Of a stretch of 64,000 nucleotides of DNA, positions 29,018 to 43,900 are shown in pieces (within the stretch, counting starts at the first letter, position 1; every line of letters starts with the position of its first letter). This stretch comes from Scatophagus argus (taxonomy: Eukaryota > Chordata > Actinopteri > Scatophagidae), in contig NC_058499.1 in assembly GCF_020382885.2 (NCBI RefSeq), positions 15,547,872 through 15,611,871 of the forward strand. The letters are read 5' to 3'. The translations under genes and the position numbers were made by a program. The notes beneath the pieces were generated by a model. The model worked only from the letters and a program-made list of their open reading frames with translations. It had not been told where the DNA came from and did not search any database.

Positions 29018-32000
29018 GCGTGTTTCCACCCGACAGACCTCGTAGATTAATTCAAGCAAAACTGCTCCACTTTTTTCACATTGTGATATGTAGCACAGTG
29101 TCTTAATGTGCTGAAGCCCTCAGGTGAATGTTGTTGAGTAGGTCGGGATCATTTAGGAAAATCACTTTTTATTTTTTTAAAGTAGAACCGTTACATTCTT
29201 AAATGTCTTAGATTTCGACCACCTAAACAAAGATGTTTTGACTTGCAAAGTGGTTCTTTATGTGAAATAATATCAGCACTGAATATCAGCAGTTTTTTTT
29301 TCCTTTTGAAAACATTTATACAATCATGTTCATCAGTGAAAGGAATTTTTAAACAAGTCAAAGACTGCTTACGTGCTGGATATCTTGTCTCCGTCGGCAT
29401 TTAGTGCCCAACGTTTGACATCGATCACAACTCTCAGTGTACATTCACGTGCGGCGAAACTTTGCTGCTACTGCTTCGCTGTATTTGACACACAGAGTAA
29501 AAATGTCAGATGTCACCGATAAAAATAAATGTCACATTCCCGCAAAATCTGACAGGAAGAACCAGCAACCACGAAATATCAATGCTCCAAATTTTCACCA
29601 CTTCCATCCCTGTAACCTCCCACACACATGCACAGATTGTGCGAACGCTCCTCCTCATGGTGTGGAGCAGCTTGGTGCCCCTGGTAGCTCTGGCAGCAAC
29701 CTCACGCAGAAAAGAGAGACACGTGAGCATGTGTGTCCAGGGCCAACATGTGCAGCTGCAGTGCTTGTGTGTTAATGAACAGTGCTGTGCGTTTTCACAT
29801 TATCATTCAGCCCGTCTCTCCCTCTCCCTCTCTCTCTCTCTCTCACTCTCTCTCTCACCCCTCAATAGCTGTTTAGTCCCCCCCAGCTCCCTCCTCCGCC
29901 CTCCATAAAGGCCTGCTTTCCCACCATTGTGGGAGCTGGTGCTGCGGCAGGACTGGGCTTGGGGGCAGGGTGGGAAAGACCCTCCAGACTAGACATGAGC
30001 AGATGCCTGAGACATTAGACTGTCGTGCGGATCACAGGGGTCGGGTGAGCCGCTGAGTTTTAATGTGTGCGCGAGTGTATGTGTGTTTGATATGTGTGTG
30101 TGATGGGTGGGGGGGGGTAGTAGTCCAGACCTTGGAGTGCCACCTGACTGTTCATTAGTCTACTCAGCCTCCTCTGCATGTCTGAAAGGCATGGAGATGC
30201 AGGTTTTTTTTCTGCTAAATGAGAAGGATTTCACTGGCGTAAGAGATGCATTCATACATGATATGCATATAGGTGCATACGCTCAGGCCTACACCCTGGT
30301 GGTCTGCCATTCGAGTGTATCAGCAATGATATTTCAGCAACCACAAAGATGCATTTTACCATTTTTGACATTGAGACAATCTGATTTTATTTTATGCGTG
30401 CTGCCGGTCATCAGCCATGCAGTCCTTTATCTTTGCTCGGTTAACCAGCTGGATACGATTTGTCCTTCGTGCAAACAGAATCTACATATTTTGCGTCGCT
30501 CTCAGGTGGTAAAAAAGACAGACGTGATGAAAATCTCACAAGGCACCTGGTGGCACGGTGTATCACTGAGAATGACTCAGCTAAGGCGATGGGTGTGCCT
30601 AACAAGCTGAATGATGTAACCTGCGGATAATGATTATTAATGAGCCTCATACTGTACCTCCGCAAGATATGTATGGCATGTGCAGCCCACGTGTCAAAAG
30701 ATTATACCCTCTCTTTATTCATATAAAAGACTCAGAGCTGTCTGTATAATTGCATTTGTGCTGCTCGTCTGTGATATACAGCGCATTGCTTCGGGCACGT
30801 TTGACAGAAGAGAGAAAGAAATGGTGAAAGCGGGAAATTAATCTTGGAGATACTGTAGCATGCTCCATGGTACGTCTCTGTTGCAGATCCTCTTGTTGCG
30901 TTAGAGAAAACAGCGGGGCGAGAGGTGGCAGAATGATGAAAGCGCTGCTTTTCAAAAAGTAAAACTGAAAGATTGGTTTATCAAGAAAGGGTTAAAGATA
31001 CTGGAGACAGATGTATATATGTATGCATCTATATGCGTATGTAAGGGAGGCTACAGAGGCAGGTGTAGCACATGGGGCAGCCATATTTGAGCCGCCAGTG
31101 TTACCTCTGCATGTGTTAGCTTGTGTAGCAGTGACATGCTAAAGCGGCCAAGAGGAACTGGGTATGGAGGACGTATGTGTGCGTGTGTGTGTTTGATAAG
31201 AGCAAGGGAGGGCGGTCAGTCTGCAACTGTATGTGATGGCTGCAGCAGTTGACGGAGACAGCGTGGTCAAAGAGAGACAGCGTGGTCAAAGAGAGACAGT
31301 GACTGAAGCAAATTAGTGAGGAAAATGTGTTCATCCTTACTCTTCCTGCGAAGAGCGAAGTCGCTTTTCTACATTTGGAGGGTGTGAAAATGAGTGACAC
31401 GCACACACAGAATATTTATTCCTCTAATGATCGCTGTCGGTAATTCTGACTAATTGCAATATGAAGGTTGTCATAACATGAAACGAGCGGTAGGGAGTGA
31501 ACACAGAATTACAATGCGCTCTCGAGGCTGGGGTCGTCCTGATATGAATATGTCTAATAAACACTTTGGTGAAACTGCTTGAGAGTCTGGTTTTAATCTG
31601 CTCTGAAACAAAAGAGAGTTTTCAGTCTGAAAGCGGAGCGGCTGAACAGAGAGGTCACCGTGTCAGAGGGATTTAGGATGTGAATGTCCCTGAATCTTCC
31701 TCTGCATACTGTGCGTACACGATGGCAGATGATTTCTTCCTTCTTCAATTCCTTTGTGTACATTACCTAACCTAACCTAACCATAACCTTTCTTTCTTTC
31801 TTTTCTCCTCTCTCTGTTACTCATCATGTGTTGTATTGTCTTTATGTACTGGTTTTGTTTGCGTGGGGTTTTCATTGCAGGGACATTATAATATGTGACA
31901 TGATGAAGTGACAGTGGCAGGCACTTACTCCAATTCTGTGCGAGTGAAGCAGTCTAGCCATAGTAGTGATAAAATGTTAATACTATATAGCACCTGGGTT

Positions 32001-32775
32001 ACCTCTTTGGATTCTCCTCACTATGTGTGGACACTATTAATGTTTTAACGGCTCTGCTGTGATATATAAAGCCCAGCTCACGGGCCGCCCATAGTCTTGG
32101 ATGAGGTCCAATGTGGGTCAAGCGAGGCTCATCTGGGTTTTTTAATGCAACTTTGGCCGAGACTAATCTAGCACAAAGCCTGACATTAAGTATCTTAGAG
32201 GAAGATGGAGAGAAGTTTCTACATCCCAGGCTTTTCAGATTACGTCTGTTGGCCATGGCGTCCCTGAGTAGGGGTCCTGTATGCTCCAATGAAAGTAGAG
32301 GAGAATTAGGTGACTGAGCCTTTAATACAGAGGGCCTTTGTAATCATATCAGGAGGAGATGAGATTCTAGGGTGAGGAGAATTAAGGGGAATCCTTGGCG
32401 TGACCTCATTTGTACGTGTTTTTTACTCTGCTGGTAAAGTGCACGAAGCAGGAAGGGAATGTTCACGCAAAAAAGCCAAAAAAAGTAAATAAAAATAGAG
32501 TATACTCTCACTCTTATGTCACGAGGTGGACACACAACTCTGTCATTCGGTCAGAAATCAAGTCAAGTTCAAGTTTGTGGGTGCAGCCGCTCTGTCTGCA
32601 GACAGAGTCTGTGGCCACCCTGGAGTACAAGAGCAGGAGGAGGTGGTGGTGGTTGGGTGGATACATAGCCTTTGACCTCTGTTAGGGTTGCTATGGGAAA
32701 GAGGCCGGCCGGCTCAGTAATGTACATCTGAAAAGGCCGAACTGTCAGAGCTGTCCAGCAGACGTCAACCCCCCA

Positions 32776-32815
<40 letters not shown>

Positions 32816-34731
32816 CCACACGCACCAGTTCCAAACCATTCACACATACTCACAGATGGCACGGGCCAGCTTGGAAATGTTTGTGGTGAGAGAAGAGAAG
32901 AAGCTTTATGTTCATCAGACACTGTTATAATTCATCCAGCCTGTAGAGTTATACATTACCAGTCTACACCTCTTCCTCAGTGCAGACACTCCATTGTACT
33001 GGACCACTTCTGTCTCATTTTTCAGTCTCCATCCTACACATCTGAACGCCAACTCTGTGTGTGTGTGTGTGTGTGTGTGATGTGGGCCCATACGACACTA
33101 AATTTACTGTGGTGAAACAACACTTGTCAGAAAATAAAATGACTTCTTATGCTGCAAACAAAGAGCTTTGTCTCCTTCCTCGAGTTCTACGCATAAGATC
33201 GGCCACAAAAAAAGGCCTCACAACTAAGACATAATTCTTCAAGCAGAATCAGAGATGGAGGACATTTTATTAAAAAGTGTAGCCCTTACATCATCATGTA
33301 AAGAGCAATAAAACACAAAATGGTCTTAAATCTCATTTCGGTTATAAACGAACGAGGCACATGAGCGTCTGCGCTGTAGTTGTTTTTAGAAGACATGCAT
33401 GCAGCAGCAGACTTTGGGAACAAATTGCACATATTACACTGCAACCTGTGTTGAAGAATAAGAAGTAAATTAACGGCCCGCACCTCCACTATCATCTCTT
33501 CTGTTGCCCGTCTGCGTGGATTAACTACGTGGAAAGACGTGTAGACGAAATAATCTGGAATATATTTATGTCTGCTCATTTTTAAAACTGTCAGTGTTGG
33601 ATGTTTGAGTGACTGCGTGTCAGAGAGGCCACGCACAAACGCTGATTGTAATGCGTGCGTGTTTCTATGCCCCCTCTGTAAATGTGTGCAAGTGTGTCCT
33701 CATTTAAGGTTTCATTCATTCAGGGGAGGGGTCTCAGGAATAAAAGAGTGTGTATTTGCATACGCTGCATGCTGTCTGCAGGAGAGGGAGCAGTCAAAAA
33801 AAGATGTCAGAGGTGGACAAAGAGAACGAGGACAAATCCTTCATTGTGGGGTTGGTGGGAGAAAGGGCTTGTCTGAATTGGGGAGTGGGTGAAAATTGAC
33901 AGAGAAAGAGTTTGAGCTGGCTCCCTGTGGGGATAAAAGCCTTAAGATCCCTCCATGCATACAGCCTGAAAATGGGAGAGGAGAACAACATGCAGAGCGC
34001 AGGGGCCTATTTTTTTCACTCGGCATGAAAAGGAAGTTTGTTTTTCTGAAACACTGCATGTAATTTCTGATTTATGAAACTAGAAAAAAAAAAAAATCAC
34101 GCACAACAAATTCAGTACTGTCAAAACATATCCAAAGATCTTAAGTTTGCACAGTCTTTATTGCTTTTCTATCCATGGTCTTAAAACACATCTGACTCTA
34201 TTTCATGTGGGAGTTTGTTTCCCCTTTTTGTGTGTCGTTAAAGCCTACGGCGCTCTTTTTCAAAATCTATTTTATCACCTTTTTTTTTGTCAAATAAAGC
34301 TTCAGTTATCGGGAATGTTTAACGTACAGTTGTGTAAAAAGTAATTTACTTTTATGCTGCATCGTCAATAATCCCAGAGAATATATAGTATGTACTGTAG
34401 AAAAGACTTCACAAGCTTCTCTCATTTTTCTTTCATTTCCTCTGTCCAAAAATATTATTACTGTCCATGCAAAGTGGAAGAGTTTATGAACCCAGGTTTG
34501 ATTGTCTTTTTAATGACCACCTCCATCATTTACCCTCAGGATGGGACAGGATCTGCAAGCCCTTCTGCGCTCTGTAGGGACCTGCTTTTGCTCCAGGAGG
34601 TCGTGGACCAAACTCATCAGCAGAGACGACAAAACGATGATTATTGTCCGCCTAAACACTGCAAGGAGTGTTTAAAAAAAAAATTCTGTAAGCCTCATAT
34701 GTGCAACTCAAGATATGTGTGTTATCCATGA
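28448..34731 (+). CDS. Hypothetical small protein spanning two inferred exons
   Basis: If 28597 is spliced to 34540, the frame continues in phase 0 for 63 more codons to a TGA (34729-34731), giving 113 residues. The first half is rich in Pro, Gly and Arg with a hydrophobic patch (MGALGGAILGDVAV). The second has a predicted helix (CRDLLLLQEVVDQTHQQRR) and a Cys/Lys-rich tail with six Cys in about 28 residues (YCPPKHCKECLKKKFC, then PHMC and YVCYP). I recognise no family. The ATG context (CTCTAATGC) is weak and an AAA-rich run in the tail may be chance. Coding status is a hypothesis, and the transcript might be purely noncoding. Confidence 0.25.
28598..34539 (+). other. Inferred host intron 3, repeat-rich spacer
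   Basis: No conventional gene is recognised. It carries (TG)n at 28983-29014, (CT)n at 29817-29856, (CA)n at 32777-32813 and (TG)n at 33055-33079. There is a short tandem duplication near 31.26-31.30 kb and three CCTAA pentamers near 31.77 kb. A 167-codon open frame at 30107-30610 has no similarity or codon pattern I trust. Confidence 0.4.
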
Positions 34732-34995
34732 AAATGACAAGTGTGTTCCAAGACTCTGTATTAATGATAAAGTGTGTGCAATTTGACGTGTTTATGTGTC
34801 CTTGTCAAGTCTTCCTCTTCTTGTCTACATTTGCTCCTCACTTTATACTGTGCATCGTGTGCACTTTCAGAGCAAATGCATGTTTTGTTTCTAAATTGAA
34901 AAAGTAATTTTATAGACATGTATTACTGATAAAGTTTATGGCTGTCAATGAGACCGAAATATTTTGAAATAAAAATAATGAAAATAACTTCTTTG
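34540..34995 (+). ncRNA. Inferred last exon of the mir-9-3 host transcript
   Basis: A good acceptor (CCATCATTTACCCTCAG, ending 34539) opens an exon that can run to an AATAAA (34968-34973) with T-rich sequence beyond. It contains the second half of the hypothetical 113-residue frame. The link to the upstream exons is by phase and signal only. Confidence 0.35.
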
Positions 34996-37900
34996 TGTTA
35001 CAGTCTTATTTTGGTGACCAAACAATACATGTGAAACACGCGTGATTTTTACTTTTTTAACTTGCTAAAGGCTGCATTTTTACATCGAATATTTTTAATC
35101 GGCGTTTTTCCTCTTAAAAGAAACAGACCTTTAAATATGGATAAACGCCAGTCTGCAGTCTTTCCTTTTTATTCTTTTTTTTTCGATTCACATGGTGATG
35201 TGGTGTGAGCACCGTGTGGGAAAGTGTTTGAGTGACCCCGCATTAAGTTTTAATTAGGAAGAGCAGAAAGAAGGACGTGTGTTGAATCAATGAGGAAAAG
35301 AAAAGTTCAGCCACAAAACTCAGCGGACAAAATGACCCTGCCCGCTATTAAAATATATAATAAACTTTTGCTCATTCTCCTCATATTTTATTTAGCAGGA
35401 AAATGTAAACGGGTTTTTTTTAATGCATTTTTTAATCGCTCTGCAGATTTTTTTCTATACTTTGCAAATAAAATAATAATAATGATGATAACAATAATAA
35501 TAATAATAATGATCATAATAATAAAGGCCTGAATAAATGACAGGAAAGACAAAATGTGGATAAAAAGATGTGAAGATGTTTAGGCTACTTTAAATCCAAA
35601 TGTATTACTGCCAGCCCGGGCCCAGTTTTGACTATTAATCAGGTTTTGGGATTACAGGCTGTCCTGGCGTCAATCAGTGTCCGACTAAACTCCGTCCGGA
35701 GTCAAACAACAGATGGACACGCGCAGGGTCAACAGGGGATTATTTCCGTCTCTTGAGACTCTGTGGAAACAAGCGAAACGCTCAAAAGTTGACAGAAAAA
35801 GCCGAACACATCCTTCAGTTACTACAACTCAGTCCGGACTTCACTCATTTTCTCTCATTGAAAATAACGTTTCATGACGCAGCGCGCGCGGACAGAAAAA
35901 TATAGTGACACGTGAACGTCCTGTCATTTCAATTTGAAGATATTACATTTCTCATCTAGCCTATTTTATTTTAGTGGTTTAAAATATTTTTTAAACACCG
36001 CTACAATAGTGGGATCACTAATGTAAGCTAGCATTTTGTGCAAATAATCGAAACATAAGCCTCCAGAGTTTGATCCGCATCCTCATCTATGCCAGCATTT
36101 ATTTTAATTTGAAATCAACGATGGAATATTTCCTGAAACTCTACAGCATTTTTTTTTTTTTACTTTTACGTTTGTGTAAAAGCATCGCAGTCCCTTCGCT
36201 AATAAAGATTAAAAAAAAAAATAGAAACTTTATTGATTCCATGCAAAGGAAATGAAGTGTCACAACAGGAGCAGCACGAGAACAGGTGCAATTAAGTTTA
36301 ACACACTTTACACTGTGAGCATCTAATGTACACTCACTGGAGTAATAGAAAACAGAAATAAGGGTTGGCTGCTGAGTACAATACCTAGGCTAACTGCACT
36401 GAAAATCATAAAGAGACAAAAACGGAAATAAAGGTAGAAGGACTTTCCAATTTTAAATGATGCAATTAAATAAGTCACTTAAGTGTGAACAGAGTGTTAA
36501 AAACAACCTGCTTTAATCTAAAATCGCACTCATGTAGCAGTGGAGAGCTCATTCACGGAGACCCATGCAGGAGTCAGCATGTTTTCAATCCATCCAAACA
36601 GCAGCTGATTTTAGTGATTAGTTCCCCTCTCTGGATGAATGGAAACCAATTAGTGAAATCAGCCTCTGTAGAGTGTGGATGGAACAACAGCTCAAATGTT
36701 CAAGTGATTTCATAAAAACTGATTTTCATCTTTAAAAAAAAAACAATATTCTGTTGACTTTATACCCTATGCTCTCTGCAAAAGTGTGTCTTAGCTTTCT
36801 TTTTGCAAACAAATCATGCCAGCTTTGGTATATCCTGTCATCCCTCTGCAGAGGTAACTGCTTGAATCAGCTACTTGGCTAAAGTATTGCTTTTTGATGA
36901 GTGTCTTGTGAGGCAGGGCAGCTGATCAGGGACCTGTTGGTGAAGTCCCTACAGGTCAGCAGGGGTCAGAGGTCATGATGTGGACAGTCCCCTGGAGGAC
37001 AATAAAACGGGCTGGAGAGATGCTGAGGGCAGGAGTCGTCTGAGCCCGAGCCAAAGGTCAAGGGCCACTAATTAAGTGGCTATTTCCTGCTATTCCCCAG
37101 TGACCAGTGGACTCAGAGACAGACAGGAAGAGGCATGAAGAAGTCTGTTCACAGAAGGTTAATAAAACCTGATTACTAGAGAAAATTAGTGACTAGAACA
37201 ACACATCATTTGAAGGGGAAACAGCAGCAGGTTCACCTCCTTGAAGCTTTTTACAGAAGGAAAGAAAAAACTGTTTTGTTCTGATTTAGAGGATAGTTTT
37301 GCACATATAGAAAAAATAACTCCATGCATTTCCTCTTGCACTCAAGTTGCAGTATTTTTTTTTTTTTACATCATTTAGGCTTGAAACAAGAGCACAGATG
37401 CAAATAAACATTAGTAAAAGACTTCCAGTTCAACAATTAAAACCAATTTCCACTTCAGGAGAGAACAAGAGAGAGAAACGGGCAGAAACTCTCAGCTCAA
37501 GTCGAAGAATCCAAACATTTTGGAGGGAAAGTCGCTGGAAGCTGTTTATGTCTTTGCAGCCACTGAATGAGCCTATATGTATGAACCTTTAGCATAAGAA
37601 TGGAGATGGGGCCTGTGAACTCCTCTGATATTGACCTTTCTCCCAGGATGTGAATAGTATCACTCAAGGGCTGCCCGGCAGCCTTTCAGCTGGACCTGAG
37701 CCTTGCTCTCGTCTAAACTCCTAATCAGGCTGATTTAATGTGTCCTACAAGTCCTTCCTCACCACCCACCCCACCACCACTGCTGCTGCTGCTGCTGCTG
37801 CTGCTTCAGAGGAGTCTCTCTGCAGCCATTCATTCACTGGAGGCTCGCACACTCCACGCGGCCCTTCCTCGTGGGCCCCTCCGCTTTGGGAAGTTAGAGG

Positions 37901-40900
37901 AGCTGGTTTGAAACGACAGGGGGGCTTTTTCTCCTTCCATAAACTCTCGCTCTCTTTGTAATCAACTGCTTCCTCCCACAAGGGGTTGATGCATAACCAA
38001 ACTACTTTGGGTATCTTCGATAATTAAAGTGTGGAGAATGGAAATGTGTTAAAAGAAAACGTAATTCTTAAAAGGATAATTTTTGCCACCAGCTAAGATG
38101 GGCTGTGAAAGTGACGATATGGATGAACCGTTGACATTTATTGTTACTTTAATAAGTCGTATTGGAGCTTATACCGCACATGTCCAGCTTTGTCAGGGGC
38201 AGAACCCACAAGAAATTCTCTGCAGAAAAAAAAGGCTGTGGTGCTGAAAGGACAGCGCCAAATAGAAAATGATCCTGAAACAGATGCAAGAACTAATGCA
38301 CACCATCATATCAAAACGCCAGGCTGCACATAGGCTACTTCCTGGGATAAGATCCTCCGAAAAACAAGTTCGACTTTAATGGTCCTTTTGTCTCTATAAC
38401 GGAATTATATTATAAATTGAATACGCAGTGCAGGCGCTATCTACGGTATGTCTCTACCCGATAGCAAATTAATGATCTTAAAAATCATATAAAGAAATAT
38501 ATTCTATATTTTATTAAATGGATTTCTGTTCCGTTTGATGGAAAATACCGAATCTGGTGTTCGTATTACATTTTTTTTTGTGTCTTTCTTGTAAGTGGCT
38601 GTTTTGGTTAACTAGATGCTAATTTACATTTTTTTTTTCTTTTTCATTTACGGCTGTACATCAGTGTTTACAGCCAGTGCGTAATGACTGGTGCGTAATA
38701 GCATCAGTGCAGCGTGCACCGCCTCTTTTTGCAGCTCATTCCCGGTCTGTAATAGAGTTAATGGACAAGCCGTGTAGTGTGCGCGTATTTCAGTTCCTCT
38801 GAGAGCCAACCCACAAGCTCTGTGTTCTCCATCAGTCTTCTCTCACAGGCCGCCCGCCACACGAATGATTGTCTGATGGGATTTTAAATGGTAGGTAATG
38901 ACATGAGTTCAAAATGAAGGGAGACACAGGAAGGCTCAGGTGGATATGATAAAGTTCTCACTTTGACGCCTCGCCACGCACTGAAGTAGTTTCTAAAAAT
39001 GCAAAAAATAAAGCCAAACCCATTTTTAAATGCGTATTGAAGGATTTTTAAAAAAGTAATTGTGTGCGATAAAATTTTGTTTTACAGTCCTTTGATTTTG
39101 CTATACCGGTTTTGAGAAAAGAATGTTTTATTTATTTTATTTAGCGTATTTCCTGAGTTGGCTTTTGTGCGGCGTTAGAAGGAAAATGACACCTAAAATA
39201 AGCCTTGTAAAGTGCAAACGCTCTCACGATTCGACACCATGAGACAAAGACAGTTTTAAAACAAAAGATATCACTTATCACATGAAGGACATCCACAATC
39301 AATTGGCTCTCAGGTGGGTGAATGAGAACGCAAAGGTTGTTGCCTAATTCTGCATTCAAAGAAGAGTAGGCCTTAGTTTTTATAATTTTATTTGCTTTAA
39401 GCACCACTTTTTTATGCCTCTTGTCCTACCTCGATAAGTGGACTCAGGAAAACGAAAGCATTTACCCTGAAAATGTCATCTAGCACAGCAGCCTTTTAAG
39501 AACGGTTCTGCCTCTTAAGACAAAGGGTTCAAAAGCAGGACAGGACTAGTTGATAATGTGCAGGTTGGAGGTGGGGGGCGGTGTTGCACTGCGCAAGCAA
39601 AGAAATTTGCTATCTGAACCACTGGCGGTTTTTAATTTTTGTTCTGTGTCCAGTAAAACTAAACGGATGTTTCTCCTGAGTGTGTGAGTGAGGAGAGGAA
39701 GCTTTGAGTGGGGCTCATCCTTAAGGTGCTTTTTGTCACATCACTGTCCATGTCTGCAGTACATATGGAGACATACATCACATTCAGTAAGACATAATCC
39801 CTCTGTCATTACTGCTGGCTTTGTCCTGTCCTTCAGTCCTCAGACTGTGGGAAATGATGGTCAGATCCCAGTGAGAGAGTCTAATATTTAGCAGAAATTA
39901 AGAAGAAAGAAGTGCATATCTGTTTCGAAAAGAAAAAGAAAGGAATGGAGACAGAGTGACAGCATGTGATAGAAGGAGAGATGAGTCCATATTGAGACAC
40001 AGGCAGCCTGTGCGCATGCTCACACGAGGAGTGGAAAGGCTCATCAGAGCTTCACACTGTGAGGGTTGGCATTTTTCAAAAAGCCACGTGAGGATGCAGC
40101 CGTTTCCTTCTCCCACAAATCTGTCATGATATGCCGGTAGCTCGGCTGTGATTGGCTGAACACGCTGTGAATCAGCAGTCAAAGGTGAAAGGTAAAATGT
40201 AGCGGGGCTCCTGGGAAATGGTACATTGCGGTGGTTGAATACTGATTCTCTTTGAGAATAACATGGAGCTATGTGCACGTTGAACAACATTTTAAATATT
40301 AACAAAACATGCATTTGTTGCACATGTCTTTTATTTTGAATCCATATGCCTGCAAGATGGCACATAAAGATGGTTTTTATGGTCTTCATATCTTGTAACG
40401 GTCATTTCTAACAGTCTCCCTGAGATCTTTGGGTCCATCTCTGCAGGAATTCAAAACCACATTCCAACAGGCTGATTGTGGGGTGATTTACCATTCAGCA
40501 TTCATATGGACACAGGGGACTTGAACCGTGTCTGATGTGTGGCTGCTGTGTTAGCCTCTGACCTCAGACTGTCTGGAGGGCCATGGTGACAGAGAGTCAA
40601 GGTCAAGGGGAAGGGGGATGGGGACGGGGACGGGATGTCAGGAGCATCTGAGGAGTGCAGGCGCTCACTGTCTGGGAGTGCAGAACCCAGACAGTCCCAG
40701 ACGTCTATCTGAGGGGAGACAGTGTTGAGCACGAGCCCCTTTCGATCCCCTCGTCCCAGCCTGTCTGTTCCCATTCACCTCCGAGGCCCTGGAGGGGGAA
40801 ACAGGGGCTGCTGATGTCTAGGATGCCGGCGGGGTAATGGTTCCCAGGCTGGAGGAGGAGAGACACAAATTTGAATATCACTAATCCTTCAGATAAACAC

Positions 40901-43900
40901 AAACCAATATCCTTAAATTCTCCGTTTGGTTTACCCCCTCTCTCTCTCTCAGTTTGCTTTTAAACTAGGACTTTTTGATATTTCATTAATTATTATTATC
41001 ATTATTATCCAACATCTTACTATTGATCTCCGTGCCATACTTGCCTGTATGTAACATTCGTCCACATACATTACTGTATATTATCAGGTGTATATAGAGT
41101 CGGTGTATAAATATTCTCAATTCTTTTCAATATTCACCTTTGCAGCACGTTACTGATCTTCTGAACTAAAATCTGAATTTATAATTTATGTGTGCCTCCA
41201 GTTTTGGAAGGCAGTTGTTTTTATTCAGATTTCATTTTTATTGATATGACGATGTAGGACTTGTGAGCCTTAACAAAGGGGCTCAGAGTGTCCTCTGGGG
41301 ACCCCAAGTCACATTTCAGGTGTCTATGCCTAAACTGTATATGGTACTTAAAACTAGATCCACTACAGCAAAAAACATTAAAATGCTGCTCATGTACTGC
41401 TGACATAAATACAAATGATAAATTAAATGACCTGGTTAAGAGTTAAGAGTTATGCAGATTACACCAAAAGCAAAATCTGTCCAAATATTTGTCATTTCAT
41501 TTCAGTTTAACCAATGCACACAACCACTTTACCACTTTAACTGGAGGCCTTACGTTTCTACATCACATTTGTGAAAGTTACATACTGGAACCTGACTGGC
41601 GTTCAAACGTTGTTGTGATGTCAAAAGATCCTGCTCGTACCCCCAATTTAAGGTGAGCACGGACAAAGCTTCCCTCTTCAGCGGCTGAATGTGAAAAGAG
41701 CCATCTAATGTTAAATTTTGTGCATACATCATTCTGTACAGTGAAGCTTGCAAACCCTGACATGAAGTAACAGTAAGAAAAGCACATTTTTGGTCTGGGG
41801 AGGGTCATAAGAAGGGTCGCTCTGGTGATTTCATGTCAGTAAAGCATCTGAGTACGATTTCCAGGCTTACGTGCAGAGACACCAACACAGCAGATTACAC
41901 GGTGATTGAACATCCACTAGAAGCAGCTCCCTCTACAGGTAATAGGTAATAAACAGTGCCACTTTCATAGTAGCAGAAACCTACCAAGCGTAATGGGCAC
42001 CTAACTCCCCCAACCTGCCACAGACCCATACACACACTTATACACACCACACACACACTCAGAGTCAAAGATATAAGGCCCCCCAGACCTCCCGGGTGAT
42101 CCGCAGTGGAGCGTGTAGCCACCTGTCAATCACCAGATCTCGGCCGCCTTAAGAGAGACATTTCGTCTGGGACAACGGCAGCCCGTCCCTCCCCATACAT
42201 TCTGCCTCCCCTAGCAACCTTCACCGGATGACTGAGGGGCTTTGTCCCCTCACAACGGGAACCCACCATTGAGCCCAGAAGCCCGTAGCAACCAGAATTA
42301 GAGGGTGCCAGAAAGGGGTCTTTTCTGTGAAACGGGGGTGAAAGCTCTGTTCTTGTCCCCACGTCTGGGATTCATATCAGAGGCCTGAATGGCATCCCCT
42401 CCTCTTTTTAAATGCTGGTGTAACGGAGCGTATGAAGGGGCTAGCGGTGAGCGGATAGGATCATGGTTAATCTGCTGTTCCTCTTCACTGTGGTCCGATA
42501 GGGACACTTAAGCAGCCTCTGTGGATGGTCAGTGGTGTCGGGAGGCCTGCAGATACCTGGGGCGGGCAGAGCTGGGATGTTCATCAGCAGGTTGCAAACC
42601 GCGTGGAAAAAGTGACGGGCAGTGGCAGAAGAAAAAGTGGTACTCAGATCATTTACACAAGTACACGTACCACTGGAAGCACTGGAAGAATATCAAAACA
42701 GTCCAACACAAGTAAGGCTTTTGTAGGCCTAAGTTTTTGAGTAGCATGTAAAAAATGTTAATTACGTAGTTAGTTTCCAACGCTGAGTGACTTGCAAAAT
42801 ATTGGAAGAAAACCAAAAGAAAATCGGAAGAAAAATCAGACTTTTTGCAACAAAAATTCACAAGAATTTTTTCTTTTTCTCTCTAAATGTTTGCCGTTAA
42901 GTAATCTCTAATTCCACTTCTTGGGGCCTCAAACAATTCTTTTCACAACACAGTCTGAGGCATTTGAAAAAGGAAATAACCAGTAGAACTGCTAACAAGT
43001 CATAGACATGTGAAACATTAAGAGGGGCCCCAACTGGACTCTGCTTTTGGTCACGAGCCAAATTTGTTGGGAGCAAATACACTGTATTTTATGAGCTAGT
43101 TACTTTTTTAAAACTTTTTTTTTTGTTTAAGCAAAGTCTTTCCAGCACTGGTGATGAAGACATGACAACAAGTGGCCGTATTGGGCAGTCCAGATCTAAA
43201 TGTTCAGAAAGTTTTTGGAAGTCAGTTGCACCTGCTGAGAAGTAACCTTTAGGGGGACGCTGAAAGTGAAACTGTAGAGAGAGAAAAGAGTAAGGACTTG
43301 AATAGTTTATGAACAGTTCTATGGACTTGTGGTTGCTTTCAATAGGAGCTTTTACTGCTCTCTTTATAAGAGAGTGAACATGGAACCCTGAAAAGCTCTC
43401 TCACTGCTGTAAATCCTCTTCACTGTAAAGCGAATTCAGAGGAGTTTTACTGCAGTGACTGACACATATCTAAGGTTAAAACAATTAGATGAATTGGCAG
43501 CTGGCAGACAACATAATCACCAACAGACATATTATGTTGTTTTCTTAGACTAAAAAAGAAAACAGAAACACAATCGTGTGCTTTAATGCGACCTCCCACA
43601 TTGTACGTCATGTTTTGTACAGTTTACATCACCACGTATAGAAGATTACAAACTAATCTCAACCTGCAAACAACATCGCTGGCACGCAGAGAAAACATGC
43701 TTTTCCTGGCATGTTCTTTATCATTAATGAGCGTCTCTGCAGCCCCCTGTATGGAACTGTGTTTTATGCAGCCCTCCTTTCTAAGCCCTTGTCCTGCACC
43801 CTCTTTCCCACCCTCTTCTTCCCCCTCGACCTGTCAATCAAAGATCATGATTGAGCACGGATGGCAGGCAGTCAGTCATCAGCAATGAAAGTGGGGCCTC

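Noticed and set aside
30107-30610. 167-codon open frame in the mir-9-3/rhcg desert
   Set aside because: It starts with a non-ATG-like codon run in G-rich repeat, has no family similarity, and shows no coherent splice sites.
31767-31790. CCTAA repeats as an interstitial telomere
   Set aside because: The unit is a pentamer (CCTAA), not the vertebrate CCCTAA hexamer, and only three copies exist.
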